A stretch of DNA of 10,834 bases from JAYZVT01 sp050248375 (GCA_050248375.1 JBFWSL010000118.1:1-10834); one strand, 5' to 3'. Positions 1-6,714 are shown, counted from the stretch's first letter. A program made the numbers and translations. Notes: generated by a model not told the origin, from the sequence alone.

Positions 1-626
1 TCCGCCACGAGCATCGTGCCGATGAGGAGCAGGAAGCCCAGCGCCAGCATTACCACGGTCGGGTTCCGGTGGATGAAGTTGGCCAGCGGTGTCGCCGCCA
101 GAAGCATTACGCCGACGGTGACGAGAACCGCCAGTATCATGATCGGCACGTGGTTGGTCATGCCGACAGCGGTAATGATGCTGTCGATCGAGAACACCAG
201 ATCGAGCACGAGAATCTGCCCGATAGCGGCGACCATGCTCGGCGCCGTGGTGCGCCGGTCGAACAGATCGGGACCCGGATCCGGATCGACGTTGTGATGA
301 ATTTCCTTCGTGGCCTTCCAGACCAGGAAGAGTCCTCCCGCGATCAGGATCAGGTCGCGCCAGGAGAAGCCGTGCCCGAGGACTTCGAACACCGGTTCGG
401 TAAGCTGGATAATGAAGGCGACCGTGCCCAGCAGGACGAGGCGCAGAAGCAGTGCCGCGAGGATGCCAAGCCGCCGGACCTTGTCGCGCTGATGCTCCGG
501 CAGTTTGTTCGAAAGGATCGAGATAAAGATCAGGTTGTCGATCCCGAGCACGACCTCCATTGCGATCAGCGCCGTCAGTGCGATCCAGGCATTCGGATCA
601 AGCAGAAGGGAAACGATATAATCCAT
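1..626 (-). CDS. TerC-family integral membrane protein (partial, C-terminus off the window)
   Basis: The minus strand is open from an ATG at 626 to the window edge, giving 208 residues that start MDYIVSLLLDPNAWIALTAL. It is strongly hydrophobic with about six membrane segments. Two acidic membrane motifs typical of TerC (PF03741) are visible: EVVLGIDN at residues 24-31 and DLVFSIDS at 142-149. Family members of this type are usually about 240 residues, so roughly the last 30 are missing. TerC proteins are linked to metal-ion export (for example manganese, in the Alx/MntP context) and tellurium resistance; the substrate here is unknown. An AGGTGA just before the ATG is a close but plausible ribosome site. 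The gene lies downstream of the dsrE-like gene on the same strand but is separated from it by a terminator, so it is probably its own transcription unit and not functionally part of sox. Confidence 0.88.
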   Translation of the reverse strand, partial: MDYIVSLLLDPNAWIALTALIAMEVVLGIDNLIFISILSNKLPEHQRDKVRRLGILAALLLRLVLLGTVAFIIQLTEPVFEVLGHGFSWRDLILIAGGLFLVWKATKEIHHNVDPDPGPDLFDRRTTAPSMVAAIGQILVLDLVFSIDSIITAVGMTNHVPIMILAVLVTVGVMLLAATPLANFIHRNPTVVMLALGFLLLIGTMLVA

Positions 627-833
627 ATGTCACCTGATCCTCGGTTTGCGACTCGCCAGAACCTCCGGGGCCCATGCGTCGGCATTGTTGACGGGAAGCG
701 GGCAGGGAGACAATCGGGCGAAATGAGAATTGATATATCCTGGAGCGTGAAGACGCCTGTCAGCCACCCGGTTGGATCTGGGGGATGAGGTGCCCGCGGG
801 AGGCAGATTGCCTGGAAGGTTGGAGAGCGGACA

Positions 834-864
834 CAAAAAAGGAGCGCCCGGTGGGGACGCTCCT
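834..864 (-). terminator. Intrinsic terminator of the dsrE-like gene
   Basis: Read on the minus strand, arms 858-864 and 840-846 (AGGAGCG/CGCTCCT) pair, an inner CCC/GGG extends the stem past one bulged base, and a run of six T follows (A835-840 on the plus strand). It starts about 25 bases past the stop codon of the dsrE-like gene, as expected for a rho-independent terminator. Confidence 0.85.
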
Positions 865-889
865 CATATATCCGCAGTGCAAATGATTT

Positions 890-1345
890 TCAGGGCTTGA
901 TGTAGGTGTAGCCCTTCTGCTGCAGATAGGACAGTTCGGCGACGCCGCTCGGCACTATGTTGTCATCGAAGACCTCGAAGAGGTCCTTCTTGTAATCGAT
1001 CTTGCGGCCGACCAGCGTGTTGTTGCAGACGGCAAACGACACATTCATCGTCTTCAGGCTGGTGACGTCGGAGGCGAGCTTCTCGTTGCTGACCGCGTCC
1101 TTGAGCAGGCCGACGCCGTCGCCGTGAAGCACGATTTTCACTTCGATGTTGTCCTGGCCCACGGCGTTGATGTGGTTCTGCACGTTGCGCAGGGCTGCGC
1201 GGTAGGCCTTGTCCGCATCGCCGCCGCTATAGTTGATGTGATAGACGACCTTTTGCTTGCCGTAGCGGGCATCCGCTGCCAATGCAGTGCCGCTGAACAG
1301 GGCGGTGGCAATGAATGCCGCTGTAATCAGGCTCAGATAGCGCAT
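890..1345 (-). CDS. Exported DsrE/DsrF-like protein
   Basis: A 151-residue protein with a Sec signal peptide (residues 1 to about 24, ending ALAADA) followed by a DsrE-like alpha/beta fold: KVVYHINYSGGDADKAYRAALRN at the start of the mature part and a MNVSFAVCNNTL segment with Cys107. DsrE-family proteins include sulfurtransferases that carry persulfide on a conserved cysteine; exported single-domain members are common near sox and sulfide-oxidation genes. Cys107 is the only cysteine in the mature protein, so it is the candidate sulfur carrier, although many exported members have no proven activity. The start is supported by AAGGAGG nine bases upstream. The gene is divergent from soxV across a 208-base intergenic region and ends in a strong terminator. 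The family call is firm; a role in periplasmic sulfur handling is inference from context. Confidence 0.85.
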   Translation of the reverse strand: MRYLSLITAAFIATALFSGTALAADARYGKQKVVYHINYSGGDADKAYRAALRNVQNHINAVGQDNIEVKIVLHGDGVGLLKDAVSNEKLASDVTSLKTMNVSFAVCNNTLVGRKIDYKKDLFEVFDDNIVPSGVAELSYLQQKGYTYIKP

Positions 1346-1503
1346 GGTGTTTTTCCTCCTTGCCCGGGGAATTCGTCCGCTTGCCTTCTTGATTGAGGCT
1401 CGGGCCGCGGATGATGCCCCGCTTCGCGGGACAGGTGCGAGTTTACATCATTCCGCAGATGGCTGGCCACGAATTGGGATGACAAGGGCGCGCCGGTCCG
1501 CGT

Positions 1504-1530
1504 ATTCATATTAGAAAATTTGAATATATA
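1504..1530 (+). promoter_or_regulatory. Candidate SoxR/SqrR-type operator and -10 region before soxV
   Basis: An AT-rich inverted repeat centred at 1517.5 has arms ATATT (1508-1512) and AATAT (1523-1527). Its core reads ATTA-N8-GAAT, one base away from the ATTC-N8-GAAT consensus reported for SqrR. A TATATA at 1525-1530 could be the -10 element, placing the transcription start near 1537, just before the soxV ribosome site at 1540-1547. A bound repressor would cover the promoter. Confidence 0.6.
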
Positions 1531-1553
1531 AATGTGACGGGAAGGGGCATTTC

Positions 1554-2285
1554 GTGTTGGACATCGGCCTTGGCGGTGCGTTTCTCGGCGGATTGATCTC
1601 TTTTATCTCACCCTGCGTTCTGCCGATCGTCCCGCCTTATCTGTGCTATCTGGCGGGTGTCAGCATCGACCATTTCACCGGCACCGGCGAGACGACCGGA
1701 ACGAAGCGCATTTTTCTTACCGCCTTCGTCTTCGTGCTCGGATTCACGACAGTCTTCGTGGCGCTTGGCGCCAGCGCCAGTGCCATCGGTCAGTTCGTCC
1801 AGGAGTACATGGACTGGCTGGCCATCGCCGCCGGCGCCGCCATCATGATCATGGGCCTGCATTTCCTCGGAGTATTCCGTATCGGACTGCTCTATCGCGA
1901 AGCGCGCGTGCAGGTCGACCGCAAGCCGCCTGGGCTGGCCGGAGCCTTCGTCATGGGTCTGGCTTTCGCCTTCGGTTGGACGCCTTGCGCCGGTCCGGTG
2001 CTCGCCGCGATCCTGTTTTCCGCCGGCGCTCAGGAGAGCGTGGGAGAGGGTGTCAAGCTGCTCACCGCCTATTCGCTTGGTATCGGACTGCCATTCCTTG
2101 CCGCTGCCGCCTTCGCGCGGCCGTTCATGAGCTTCATGACCCGGTTCCGCAAGCATCTGGGAACGGTGGAGAAGGTCATGGGCGTGATGCTCGTGATCAC
2201 CGGCATCCTGTTCATGACCGGAGGCATGGCGACGATCGCCTTCTGGATATTGGAATACGTGCCCGCGCTGGGGCGGGTGGGATAG
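1554..2285 (+). CDS. soxV: SoxV, CcdA/DsbD-type thiol-disulfide membrane transporter
   Basis: A 243-residue membrane protein with about six hydrophobic segments. It has the CcdA-family cysteine motifs SPCVLP (Cys21, first segment) and WTPCAGP (Cys145, fourth segment), the pair that relays reductant from cytoplasmic thioredoxin to the periplasm. An extra Cys31 lies in PPYLCYLAG. In sox clusters this protein (SoxV) reduces periplasmic thioredoxins SoxW and SoxS, which keep the Sox enzyme thiols active; generic CcdA for cytochrome c maturation is the alternative, but the soxW and soxS neighbours favour SoxV. Translation starts at a GTG with GGAAGGGG at 1540-1547. A candidate SoxR operator lies 24-50 bases upstream. 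The 3' end is convergent with the next gene, leaving only six bases between stop codons, and no terminator is visible there. Confidence 0.9.
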   Translation: MLDIGLGGAFLGGLISFISPCVLPIVPPYLCYLAGVSIDHFTGTGETTGTKRIFLTAFVFVLGFTTVFVALGASASAIGQFVQEYMDWLAIAAGAAIMIMGLHFLGVFRIGLLYREARVQVDRKPPGLAGAFVMGLAFAFGWTPCAGPVLAAILFSAGAQESVGEGVKLLTAYSLGIGLPFLAAAAFARPFMSFMTRFRKHLGTVEKVMGVMLVITGILFMTGGMATIAFWILEYVPALGRVG

Positions 2286-2291
2286 GCGCGG

Positions 2292-2996
2292 CTAGCCGAA
2301 GCGGAAATAGAGCAGCCTGTCGATGGAGCGCAGCTCGATGAGATAGCGATAGAGCTGACCCCCGTCGCCTGCGTTGATGCTCCCGGGGATCGCGGAGAGG
2401 CTGTTGTCGGCATTATCCATCAGCCGGGTGTATTCCGAATCCTCCGCCACATCCTTCGGAGCGATCTTCCGGCAGCCCCTCAGCGCATCGAGATAGGCAT
2501 TGTTGATCGATATGATCTTTTTCGCGATTGCCGGGTCCTTCAGGTCTGGAGCCGGATCGCGATAGCTCCAAAGCGGATAGCCGGTCTTGATTGCTCCCCA
2601 GATGCAGTCTGCGAAGGGGGAGAGATTCTCCGTCTTGTTCGCCTCGTAAAGCTTCTGCCGGGCATCGAGGAGTGTCTTGCGCGCTTCATCCAGTTTGCCC
2701 GAATCCACGCTGTCGAGCGCGGATTTTGCCGCGGCGGCCACGGTCTTGACGGTCGATTTGAGGCGGCCCGCGGGAAGCCGGTCATCGAGCGGCGTCCACT
2801 TGGCCTGAAACGTCTCGATCTCGATGGCTGCCAGGTCTGAATTGCCCGTCCGCAGGTAGCTGATGGCCATGCGCAGGTGCGGGTTGGCTGCCTCGAAGCC
2901 GGACAGATAGGTCTCGTTCGCCCGGGCGGGAAGCGCCGCAGCGAGCAAAACGATTGTGATGAGAAGATGCCGGATGGACACTATGCACATATTCAT
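2292..2996 (-). CDS. Unrecognised exported helical protein within the sox cluster
   Basis: A 234-residue protein of a family I do not recognise. Residues 1-26 form a Sec signal peptide (hydrophobic stretch LLITIVLLAAALPARA). The mature part looks almost all helical: residues 38-67 (AANPHLRMAISYLRTGNSDLAA and following), 80-119 and 157-176, then a last helix at 214-232 ending LLYFRFG. Two cysteines, Cys131 (FADCIWGA) and Cys175 (LRGCRKIAP), could form a disulfide or be thioredoxin targets. There is no CxxCH, so it is not a c-type cytochrome, although four-helix bundles such as cytochrome c' are a possible fold. The frame stays open further upstream to 3329, but that part overlaps soxW and its leader and would hide the signal peptide, so I place the start at 2996; ATG 2990 is also possible and no clear ribosome site is seen. 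It sits on the opposite strand between soxV and soxW and is divergent from soxW across an AT-rich candidate operator. Confidence 0.75.
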   Translation of the reverse strand: MNMCIVSIRHLLITIVLLAAALPARANETYLSGFEAANPHLRMAISYLRTGNSDLAAIEIETFQAKWTPLDDRLPAGRLKSTVKTVAAAAKSALDSVDSGKLDEARKTLLDARQKLYEANKTENLSPFADCIWGAIKTGYPLWSYRDPAPDLKDPAIAKKIISINNAYLDALRGCRKIAPKDVAEDSEYTRLMDNADNSLSAIPGSINAGDGGQLYRYLIELRSIDRLLYFRFG

Positions 2997-3014
2997 ATTC
3001 GTAGATATATTGAA
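2992..3014. promoter_or_regulatory. Weak candidate SoxR-type operator between the exported protein gene and soxW
   Basis: An imperfect AT-rich inverted repeat has TTCATAT (2992-2998) and ATATTGAA (3007-3014) with one extra base in the right arm. It resembles the stronger sites before soxV and soxS but does not keep the exact N8 spacing. A TATATT at 3006-3011 is a plausible -10 for soxW. The site overlaps the likely start codon of the minus-strand gene. Confidence 0.35.
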
Positions 3015-3037
3015 GCCGCCAGACAAGGAGCATAATC

Positions 3038-3622
3038 GTGATAACGCGACGCAAGGCGCTTCAACTGGGGGGAACGGCACTGTTGATGGGGGGGCTGACG
3101 CCTGCGCGCGTCTTCGCCGCCTCCGACATCCCCGAATTGACCGAAGACGGGTTGTATCGTCAGCCATGGTTCCTCGAGACGTTCCTCGAGCTCGCCGATG
3201 ACCTGACCGCTGCAAGAGAGGCCGGCAAGCGTTTCGCCATTTTCTGGGAACTGAAGGGGTGCCCTTATTGCAAGGAAACCCACTTTGTGAATTTCGCCCG
3301 TCCCGATATCCGGGACTTTGTGAAGTCAAACTTCGCGATCCTGCAGCTCAACATCATCGGTTCGCGCATCGTGAAGGACTTCGACGGCAGTGAGCTTCCC
3401 GAAAAGGAACTTGCGCAGAAGTATGGTGTGCGTTTCACGCCCAGCATCCAGTTTTTCCCCGGCTCCGTGGAGGGGCTTGGCGAGAAGGACCCCAAGAGCC
3501 GGGAGGTGGCGCGCGCCGCGGGCTATCTCGCGCCGGACCATTTCCTCAAGATGTTCGAATTCGTGAAGGGCGAGGCTTACACGCGGACGACCTTCCGCAA
3601 ATATCTCAAGGAAGGCGTATAG
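3038..3622 (+). CDS. soxW: SoxW, periplasmic thioredoxin-like protein
   Basis: A 194-residue protein with an N-terminal export signal containing TRRKALQLGG, which resembles a Tat motif, followed by a hydrophobic stretch to about residue 28. The thioredoxin fold is marked by the active site GCPYCKE (Cys75, Cys78) and the cis-proline loop RFTPSIQFFPG (Pro135). SoxW proteins are reduced by SoxV and in turn reduce periplasmic disulfides or persulfides of the Sox system. The start is a GTG with AAGGAG seven bases upstream. The small cytochrome c gene follows after about 25 bases and is probably co-transcribed. Unlike in Paracoccus, soxV and soxW are not adjacent here: the exported helical protein gene on the other strand lies between them. 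The family is firm; the symbol rests on context. Confidence 0.87.
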   Translation: MITRRKALQLGGTALLMGGLTPARVFAASDIPELTEDGLYRQPWFLETFLELADDLTAAREAGKRFAIFWELKGCPYCKETHFVNFARPDIRDFVKSNFAILQLNIIGSRIVKDFDGSELPEKELAQKYGVRFTPSIQFFPGSVEGLGEKDPKSREVARAAGYLAPDHFLKMFEFVKGEAYTRTTFRKYLKEGV

Positions 3623-3647
3623 GAACGGCAGGCACAGGGAGGTGTCC

Positions 3648-3977
3648 GTGTGTATCGATGGACCAAGGCGCGTCATGCTCGTGCTGCTTGCCGTCCTCGC
3701 CGGCGCAGTAGCCGATATGACTTCTGCCCGGGCGAGCGACCTGAAGGCTTACGGGGAGCATCTGGCAGGAGAGTGCACCAGTTGCCATCGCATGGATGGC
3801 AAGGACAAGGGCATTCCTTCCATCGTCGGATGGCATGAGGATTCCTTCATCGCAGTGCTGCAGTCCTACAAAGCCGGAGAGCGCGACAACCAGGCGATGG
3901 TGACCGTGGCGCGTTCTCTGGACGACGAACAGATGAAAGCGTTGGCCGCCTATTTTGGGTCGCTCAGGATACAGTAG
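3648..3977 (+). CDS. Small monoheme class I cytochrome c, FccA/SoxE-like
   Basis: A 109-residue exported cytochrome. Residues 1 to about 29 form a signal peptide (VMLVLLAVLAGAVADMTSARA). The heme site is CTSCH (residues 43-47), and Met84 in DNQAMVTVARSL is the likely distal axial ligand; the C-terminal helix LDDEQMKALAAYFGSL is typical of class I cytochromes. The size and the EC-SCH-DGKDKGIPSI pattern resemble the one-heme cytochrome subunit of flavocytochrome c sulfide dehydrogenase. The flavoprotein subunit gene lies next door, convergent, so this is the likely FccA partner that takes electrons from FccB. SoxE of Paracoccus is diheme, so the SoxE name does not fit exactly. I chose the GTG at 3648 because GGGAGG (3637-3642) is then spaced five bases away; the in-frame GTG at 3642 overlaps that site. 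Confidence 0.82.
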   Translation: MCIDGPRRVMLVLLAVLAGAVADMTSARASDLKAYGEHLAGECTSCHRMDGKDKGIPSIVGWHEDSFIAVLQSYKAGERDNQAMVTVARSLDDEQMKALAAYFGSLRIQ

Positions 3978-3987
3978 CCGCCGCAAT

Positions 3988-4017
3988 GAAAAGGGCGCCG
4001 GCGGAACACCGGCGCCC
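3988..4017 (-). terminator. Intrinsic terminator between the convergent cytochrome c and fccB genes
   Basis: A perfect nine-base stem pairs GGGCGCCGG (3993-4001) with CCGGCGCCC (4009-4017) around a seven-base loop. On the minus strand it is followed by TTTT (plus 3989-3992), so it serves fccB, whose stop codon is 24 bases upstream. The plus side lacks a T run, although the stem could still slow readthrough from the cytochrome gene. Confidence 0.8.
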
Positions 4018-4040
4018 CTGGATGTTCAAGCCGCGGATCG

Positions 4041-5318
4041 TCAGGCCTTGGCGAACATGTCGGCCGTAATGCCTTCGTACCAGCCAATGGACTCCTTGAA
4101 GGTCTCCGCCCGCAGCTTGGCGTCTTCTCCGGTCTTGGAGACGAAGCTGTCCTTGGCATCCAGCTTGCCTTCGCCTGGGGTGTAGTTCGCGCCCACCTTC
4201 ACACTGTTGTCCGGTGCGATCATCGACCAGCAGGTGTTGCGGTAGCGAGCGGGGAACCTGGTCTTTCCGTCCAGTTCGGCCTGGATCGCATTGACCACGA
4301 CCTTGGCCTGGCTGTTGGCCGAGAACCCGGACTTGGGCATTGCCGCGGCAACCGAAGAGTCGCCAAGCACATAGACGTCGGCCACCTGCGCCGAGGCGAA
4401 GGAATCCGGCTTGACCGGGCACCAGTCGCCCTTGGTGCAGCCGGCGAGTTCCGCGATCTTGCCCGCCTTTTGCGGCGGTATGACATTGATCACGGCGGCC
4501 TTGATCACTTCGCCGTCGACCGACGTGACGGTCATGGCCGAGGCATCGACCTTCTTCGCGCCGCCACCCGTCATTGTGGGAGGCAGCCACTCGACCTGGT
4601 TCTGGTAGTGTTGCGCCCAGCCTTCCTGGAACAGGCCCATCTTGGAGAATTTCTCCTTGGGATCGAGGATGATCAGCTTCGACTTGGGCTTTTGCGTCTT
4701 GAGGAAATAGCCGATCATGGAGGCGCGCTCATATGGTCCCGGCGGGCAGCGGAACGGATCGGGCGGAGCGATCATCACCACGGTCCCGCCATCCGGCATG
4801 GCTTCGAGCTGGGTCTTGAGCAGCTTGGTCTGGGCGCCGGCCTTGTAGGCGTGAGGCAGCTTCTCCGCAACCTCCTCGGAATAACCCTCAATGGCATCGT
4901 ATTTGAAGTCGATGCCCGGAGAGAGAACCAACTTGTCGTAGGCAAGAGTGTTGCCGCCCCTCAGCGTCACGGTCTTTTTGGCGGTGTCCACCGCGGTGGC
5001 CAGATCGTGGACGACCTTCACGCCGAGCTTCGTCAAACCGTCATAGCCGTGGGTAATGGACTCGAGGGTCCGGAACCCGCCGAGATAGAGATTGGAAAAG
5101 AAGCAGGTCGTGTATTGCGGCTGCACTTCGACGAGAGTGACGTCGAGGCTCGGCGAGCCCTTCTTCAAATGATGGGCAACGGTCGCTCCACCGGCCCCGC
5201 CTCCGATAATGACGACCTTGCCCGATGCCTGGGCGATCGCGAATGTGCTGAAAGACGATGCGGCCAGCACTGACATGCCGGCAAGGCGCGTGAATTCACG
5301 ACGATTCATGTTGGCCAT
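4041..5318 (-). CDS. fccB: Flavocytochrome c sulfide dehydrogenase, flavoprotein subunit (FccB/SoxF)
   Basis: A 425-residue flavoprotein that oxidises sulfide in the periplasm and passes electrons to a cytochrome c partner. The N-terminus MANMNRREFTRLAGMSVLAA carries a Tat signal. The FAD dinucleotide motif is VVIIGGGAGG at residues 35-44. Cys72 in YTTCFFSN matches the cysteine that binds FAD covalently in Allochromatium FccB, and Cys191 (FRCPPGPYE), 119 residues later as in that enzyme, with Cys363 (NTCWSM) are the likely redox-active pair. Cys294 and Cys300 (GCTKGDWC) are extra cysteines. I chose ATG 5318 because GGAGGAG stands six bases upstream and the Tat signal then begins properly; the frame is open 24 codons further. 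It is convergent with the cytochrome c gene and divergent from the exported methyltransferase-like gene, with a candidate SoxR operator between. A plain sulfide:quinone reductase is less likely given the Tat signal and Cys72. Confidence 0.92.
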   Translation of the reverse strand: MANMNRREFTRLAGMSVLAASSFSTFAIAQASGKVVIIGGGAGGATVAHHLKKGSPSLDVTLVEVQPQYTTCFFSNLYLGGFRTLESITHGYDGLTKLGVKVVHDLATAVDTAKKTVTLRGGNTLAYDKLVLSPGIDFKYDAIEGYSEEVAEKLPHAYKAGAQTKLLKTQLEAMPDGGTVVMIAPPDPFRCPPGPYERASMIGYFLKTQKPKSKLIILDPKEKFSKMGLFQEGWAQHYQNQVEWLPPTMTGGGAKKVDASAMTVTSVDGEVIKAAVINVIPPQKAGKIAELAGCTKGDWCPVKPDSFASAQVADVYVLGDSSVAAAMPKSGFSANSQAKVVVNAIQAELDGKTRFPARYRNTCWSMIAPDNSVKVGANYTPGEGKLDAKDSFVSKTGEDAKLRAETFKESIGWYEGITADMFAKA

Positions 5319-5420
5319 CGGTTCTCCTCCCATTGCGCGGCTATTGGTTGCGCGCCGTAGTTTTCTTGCGGGTCCGCTTTTTGGCCGCACCTAAGTAGGT
5401 ACACGCCGGATCCGGTTCAC

Positions 5421-5444
5421 AAACATAACACTTTTTGAATGTTT
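5421..5444. promoter_or_regulatory. Candidate SoxR operator between fccB and the methyltransferase-like gene
   Basis: An inverted repeat has perfect six-base arms AAACAT (5421-5426) and ATGTTT (5439-5444) with a 12-base spacer, the same geometry as the stronger soxS site. It contains ATAA-N8-GAAT in the same register, GAAT lying 4.5-7.5 bases from the centre (5432.5). On the minus strand TATGTT at 5427-5422 could be the fccB -10 box inside the operator. Its intergenic position could also serve the divergent gene. Confidence 0.55.
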
Positions 5445-5505
5445 CCCACCACGGGATGGCCAGTTAATATATTCGTGAGGAAACGATCTCGAAGGGAGGA
5501 GCGCG

Positions 5506-6369
5506 GTGAAATCTCTTGCCGCCGGCCGGTTATCCTGTCGCCTGCGCTTGGCGGGCTTTCTGATGGCAGCAGCATTCGCGGGCGTCCTTTGCCTGCCGGC
5601 AGGCGGGGCCCGGGCCGTCGATGACGCCGAAGCCCGCCTCAAGTCCGTTATCGAGGGGAGCCACCGTACGCCCGCCTACAAGGAGAGGGACACCTATCGC
5701 CACCCATTGGAGACGCTAACCTTCTTCGGCATCAGGCCCGACATGACGGTAGTCGAAATCTACCCGGGAGGCGGCTGGTACACGGAAATCCTGGCGCCCT
5801 TCGTGAAGGGCTCCGGCAAGCTCTATGCAGCAAGCTGGGACAGGGACATCGAGCCCGAGCGCATCCGGCAACACCTTGACCGGTACCTCAAGAAGCTCGA
5901 GGACAACCCGGACATATACTCCGAAGTCATCGTGACTGCGCTCTCTCGCAACAAGACCGAGGTTGCGCCCAAGGGAAGCGCCGACATGGTGCTGACCTTC
6001 CGCAACGTCCACAACTGGATGAAAGCCGGCTTCGACGGGGCGGTTTTCCGCGCCATGTATGATGCCCTCAAGCCTGGCGGCATCCTCGGCGTCGTCGAGC
6101 ATCGCGGCAATCCGCAAGTCTGGCAGGATCCCCAGGCGCTGTCAGGCTATGTCAACGAAGACCACGTTATCCAGCTCGCCGAGGCGGCCGGGTTCAAGCT
6201 CTCCGCGAGATCGGAAATCAACGCGAACCCAAAGGACACCAAGGACTATCCGGAAGGCGTGTGGACGTTGCCGCCGTCACTGCGTCTGAAGGACAAGGAC
6301 AGGGAGAAATATCTTGCGATCGGCGAGAGCGACCGCATGACGCTGAAATTCGTCAAACCCGCGAATTGA
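5506..6369 (+). CDS. Exported SAM-methyltransferase-like protein (COG4798 type)
   Basis: A 287-residue protein with a signal peptide (residues 1 to about 37, hydrophobic stretch LAGFLMAAAFAGVLCLPAG) followed by a class I methyltransferase-like domain. The SAM-binding motif I is replaced by VVEIYPGGGWYTEIL (residues 82-96), the family-typical variant with PGGG. Other visible pieces are the second strand GKLYAASWD (104-112), DMVLTFRNVHNW near residue 165, and the late LKPGGILGVVEHR strand. This resembles the predicted methyltransferases of COG4798, many of which are exported. Export is odd because SAM is not known to occur in the periplasm, so it may bind another ligand or have lost catalysis; substrate unknown. 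The start is a GTG preceded by AGGGAGGAG (5493-5501). It is divergent from fccB across a candidate SoxR operator and convergent with soxR, nine bases apart. Confidence 0.83.
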   Translation: MKSLAAGRLSCRLRLAGFLMAAAFAGVLCLPAGGARAVDDAEARLKSVIEGSHRTPAYKERDTYRHPLETLTFFGIRPDMTVVEIYPGGGWYTEILAPFVKGSGKLYAASWDRDIEPERIRQHLDRYLKKLEDNPDIYSEVIVTALSRNKTEVAPKGSADMVLTFRNVHNWMKAGFDGAVFRAMYDALKPGGILGVVEHRGNPQVWQDPQALSGYVNEDHVIQLAEAAGFKLSARSEINANPKDTKDYPEGVWTLPPSLRLKDKDREKYLAIGESDRMTLKFVKPAN

Positions 6370-6378
6370 GCCACGGAC

Positions 6379-6714
6379 TTACGCGTCTTCCTTGCAATAG
6401 AGTTCATACAGCAGCGTCACCACGCGCCGCGCCTCCTCGCTGCCGAGAGAGTAGTAGATGGTCCGGCCGTCGCGCTTGGCCGTCACCAGCCCATCGAAGC
6501 GCAGCCGCGCGAGCTGCTGTGAGACGCTGGGCTGGCGTAACTGTGTGAGCTGCTCCAGTTCCCCGACAGACTTCTCGCCATCGACCAGCAGGCAGAGGAT
6601 CATCAGCCGCGTCTCGTGCGCCAGCGCCTTGAGCAAGTCCGCCGCCGCACGGGCGTGATCGCCCATCTCTTCCTTGGGCGAATCTTCCGGGAATTTCTTT
6701 CGAGCGGTTGCCAT
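6379..6714 (-). CDS. soxR: SoxR, ArsR-family repressor with a persulfide-sensing cysteine pair
   Basis: A 111-residue ArsR/SmtB-type winged-helix regulator. The helix-turn-helix is QLRQPSVSQQLARLRFDGLV (about residues 58-77), followed by the beta-hairpin wing AKRDGRTIYYSL. It has exactly two cysteines, Cys41 (LMILCLL, second helix) and Cys107 (YELYCKEDA, last helix). These match in number and place the cysteines of Rhodobacter SqrR and of BigR/SoxR relatives, which form a tetrasulfide or disulfide bridge on contact with persulfides and then release DNA. No metal-binding CVC-type motif is present. The frame is open further upstream but ATG 6714 gives the family length, with AGGTAA nearby as a modest ribosome site. 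It follows soxS by five bases, so they form a soxS-soxR operon that probably represses itself. Confidence 0.9.
   Translation of the reverse strand: MATARKKFPEDSPKEEMGDHARAAADLLKALAHETRLMILCLLVDGEKSVGELEQLTQLRQPSVSQQLARLRFDGLVTAKRDGRTIYYSLGSEEARRVVTLLYELYCKEDA

Noticed and set aside
69..788. Plus-strand frame of 239 codons
   Set aside because: Antisense to the TerC gene; the protein is highly charged and without domain pattern.
1418..1432. Hairpin CCCGC-TTC-GCGGG between the dsrE-like gene and soxV
   Set aside because: No T run on either side and no clear leader role; short GC hairpins arise easily here.
2997..3329. Upstream extension of the exported helical protein (start at 3329)
   Set aside because: It would overlap the soxW coding region and its leader and bury the signal peptide at residue 112, so the start near 2996 is preferred.
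4470..5273. Plus-strand frame of 267 codons opposite fccB
   Set aside because: Antisense to fccB, whose FAD and cysteine motifs are unambiguous.
5465..5482. Second AT-rich site (TAATATATTC) before the methyltransferase-like gene as a SoxR operator
   Set aside because: Only the left half ATTC matches and the right half is absent; it is more likely part of a promoter -10 region.
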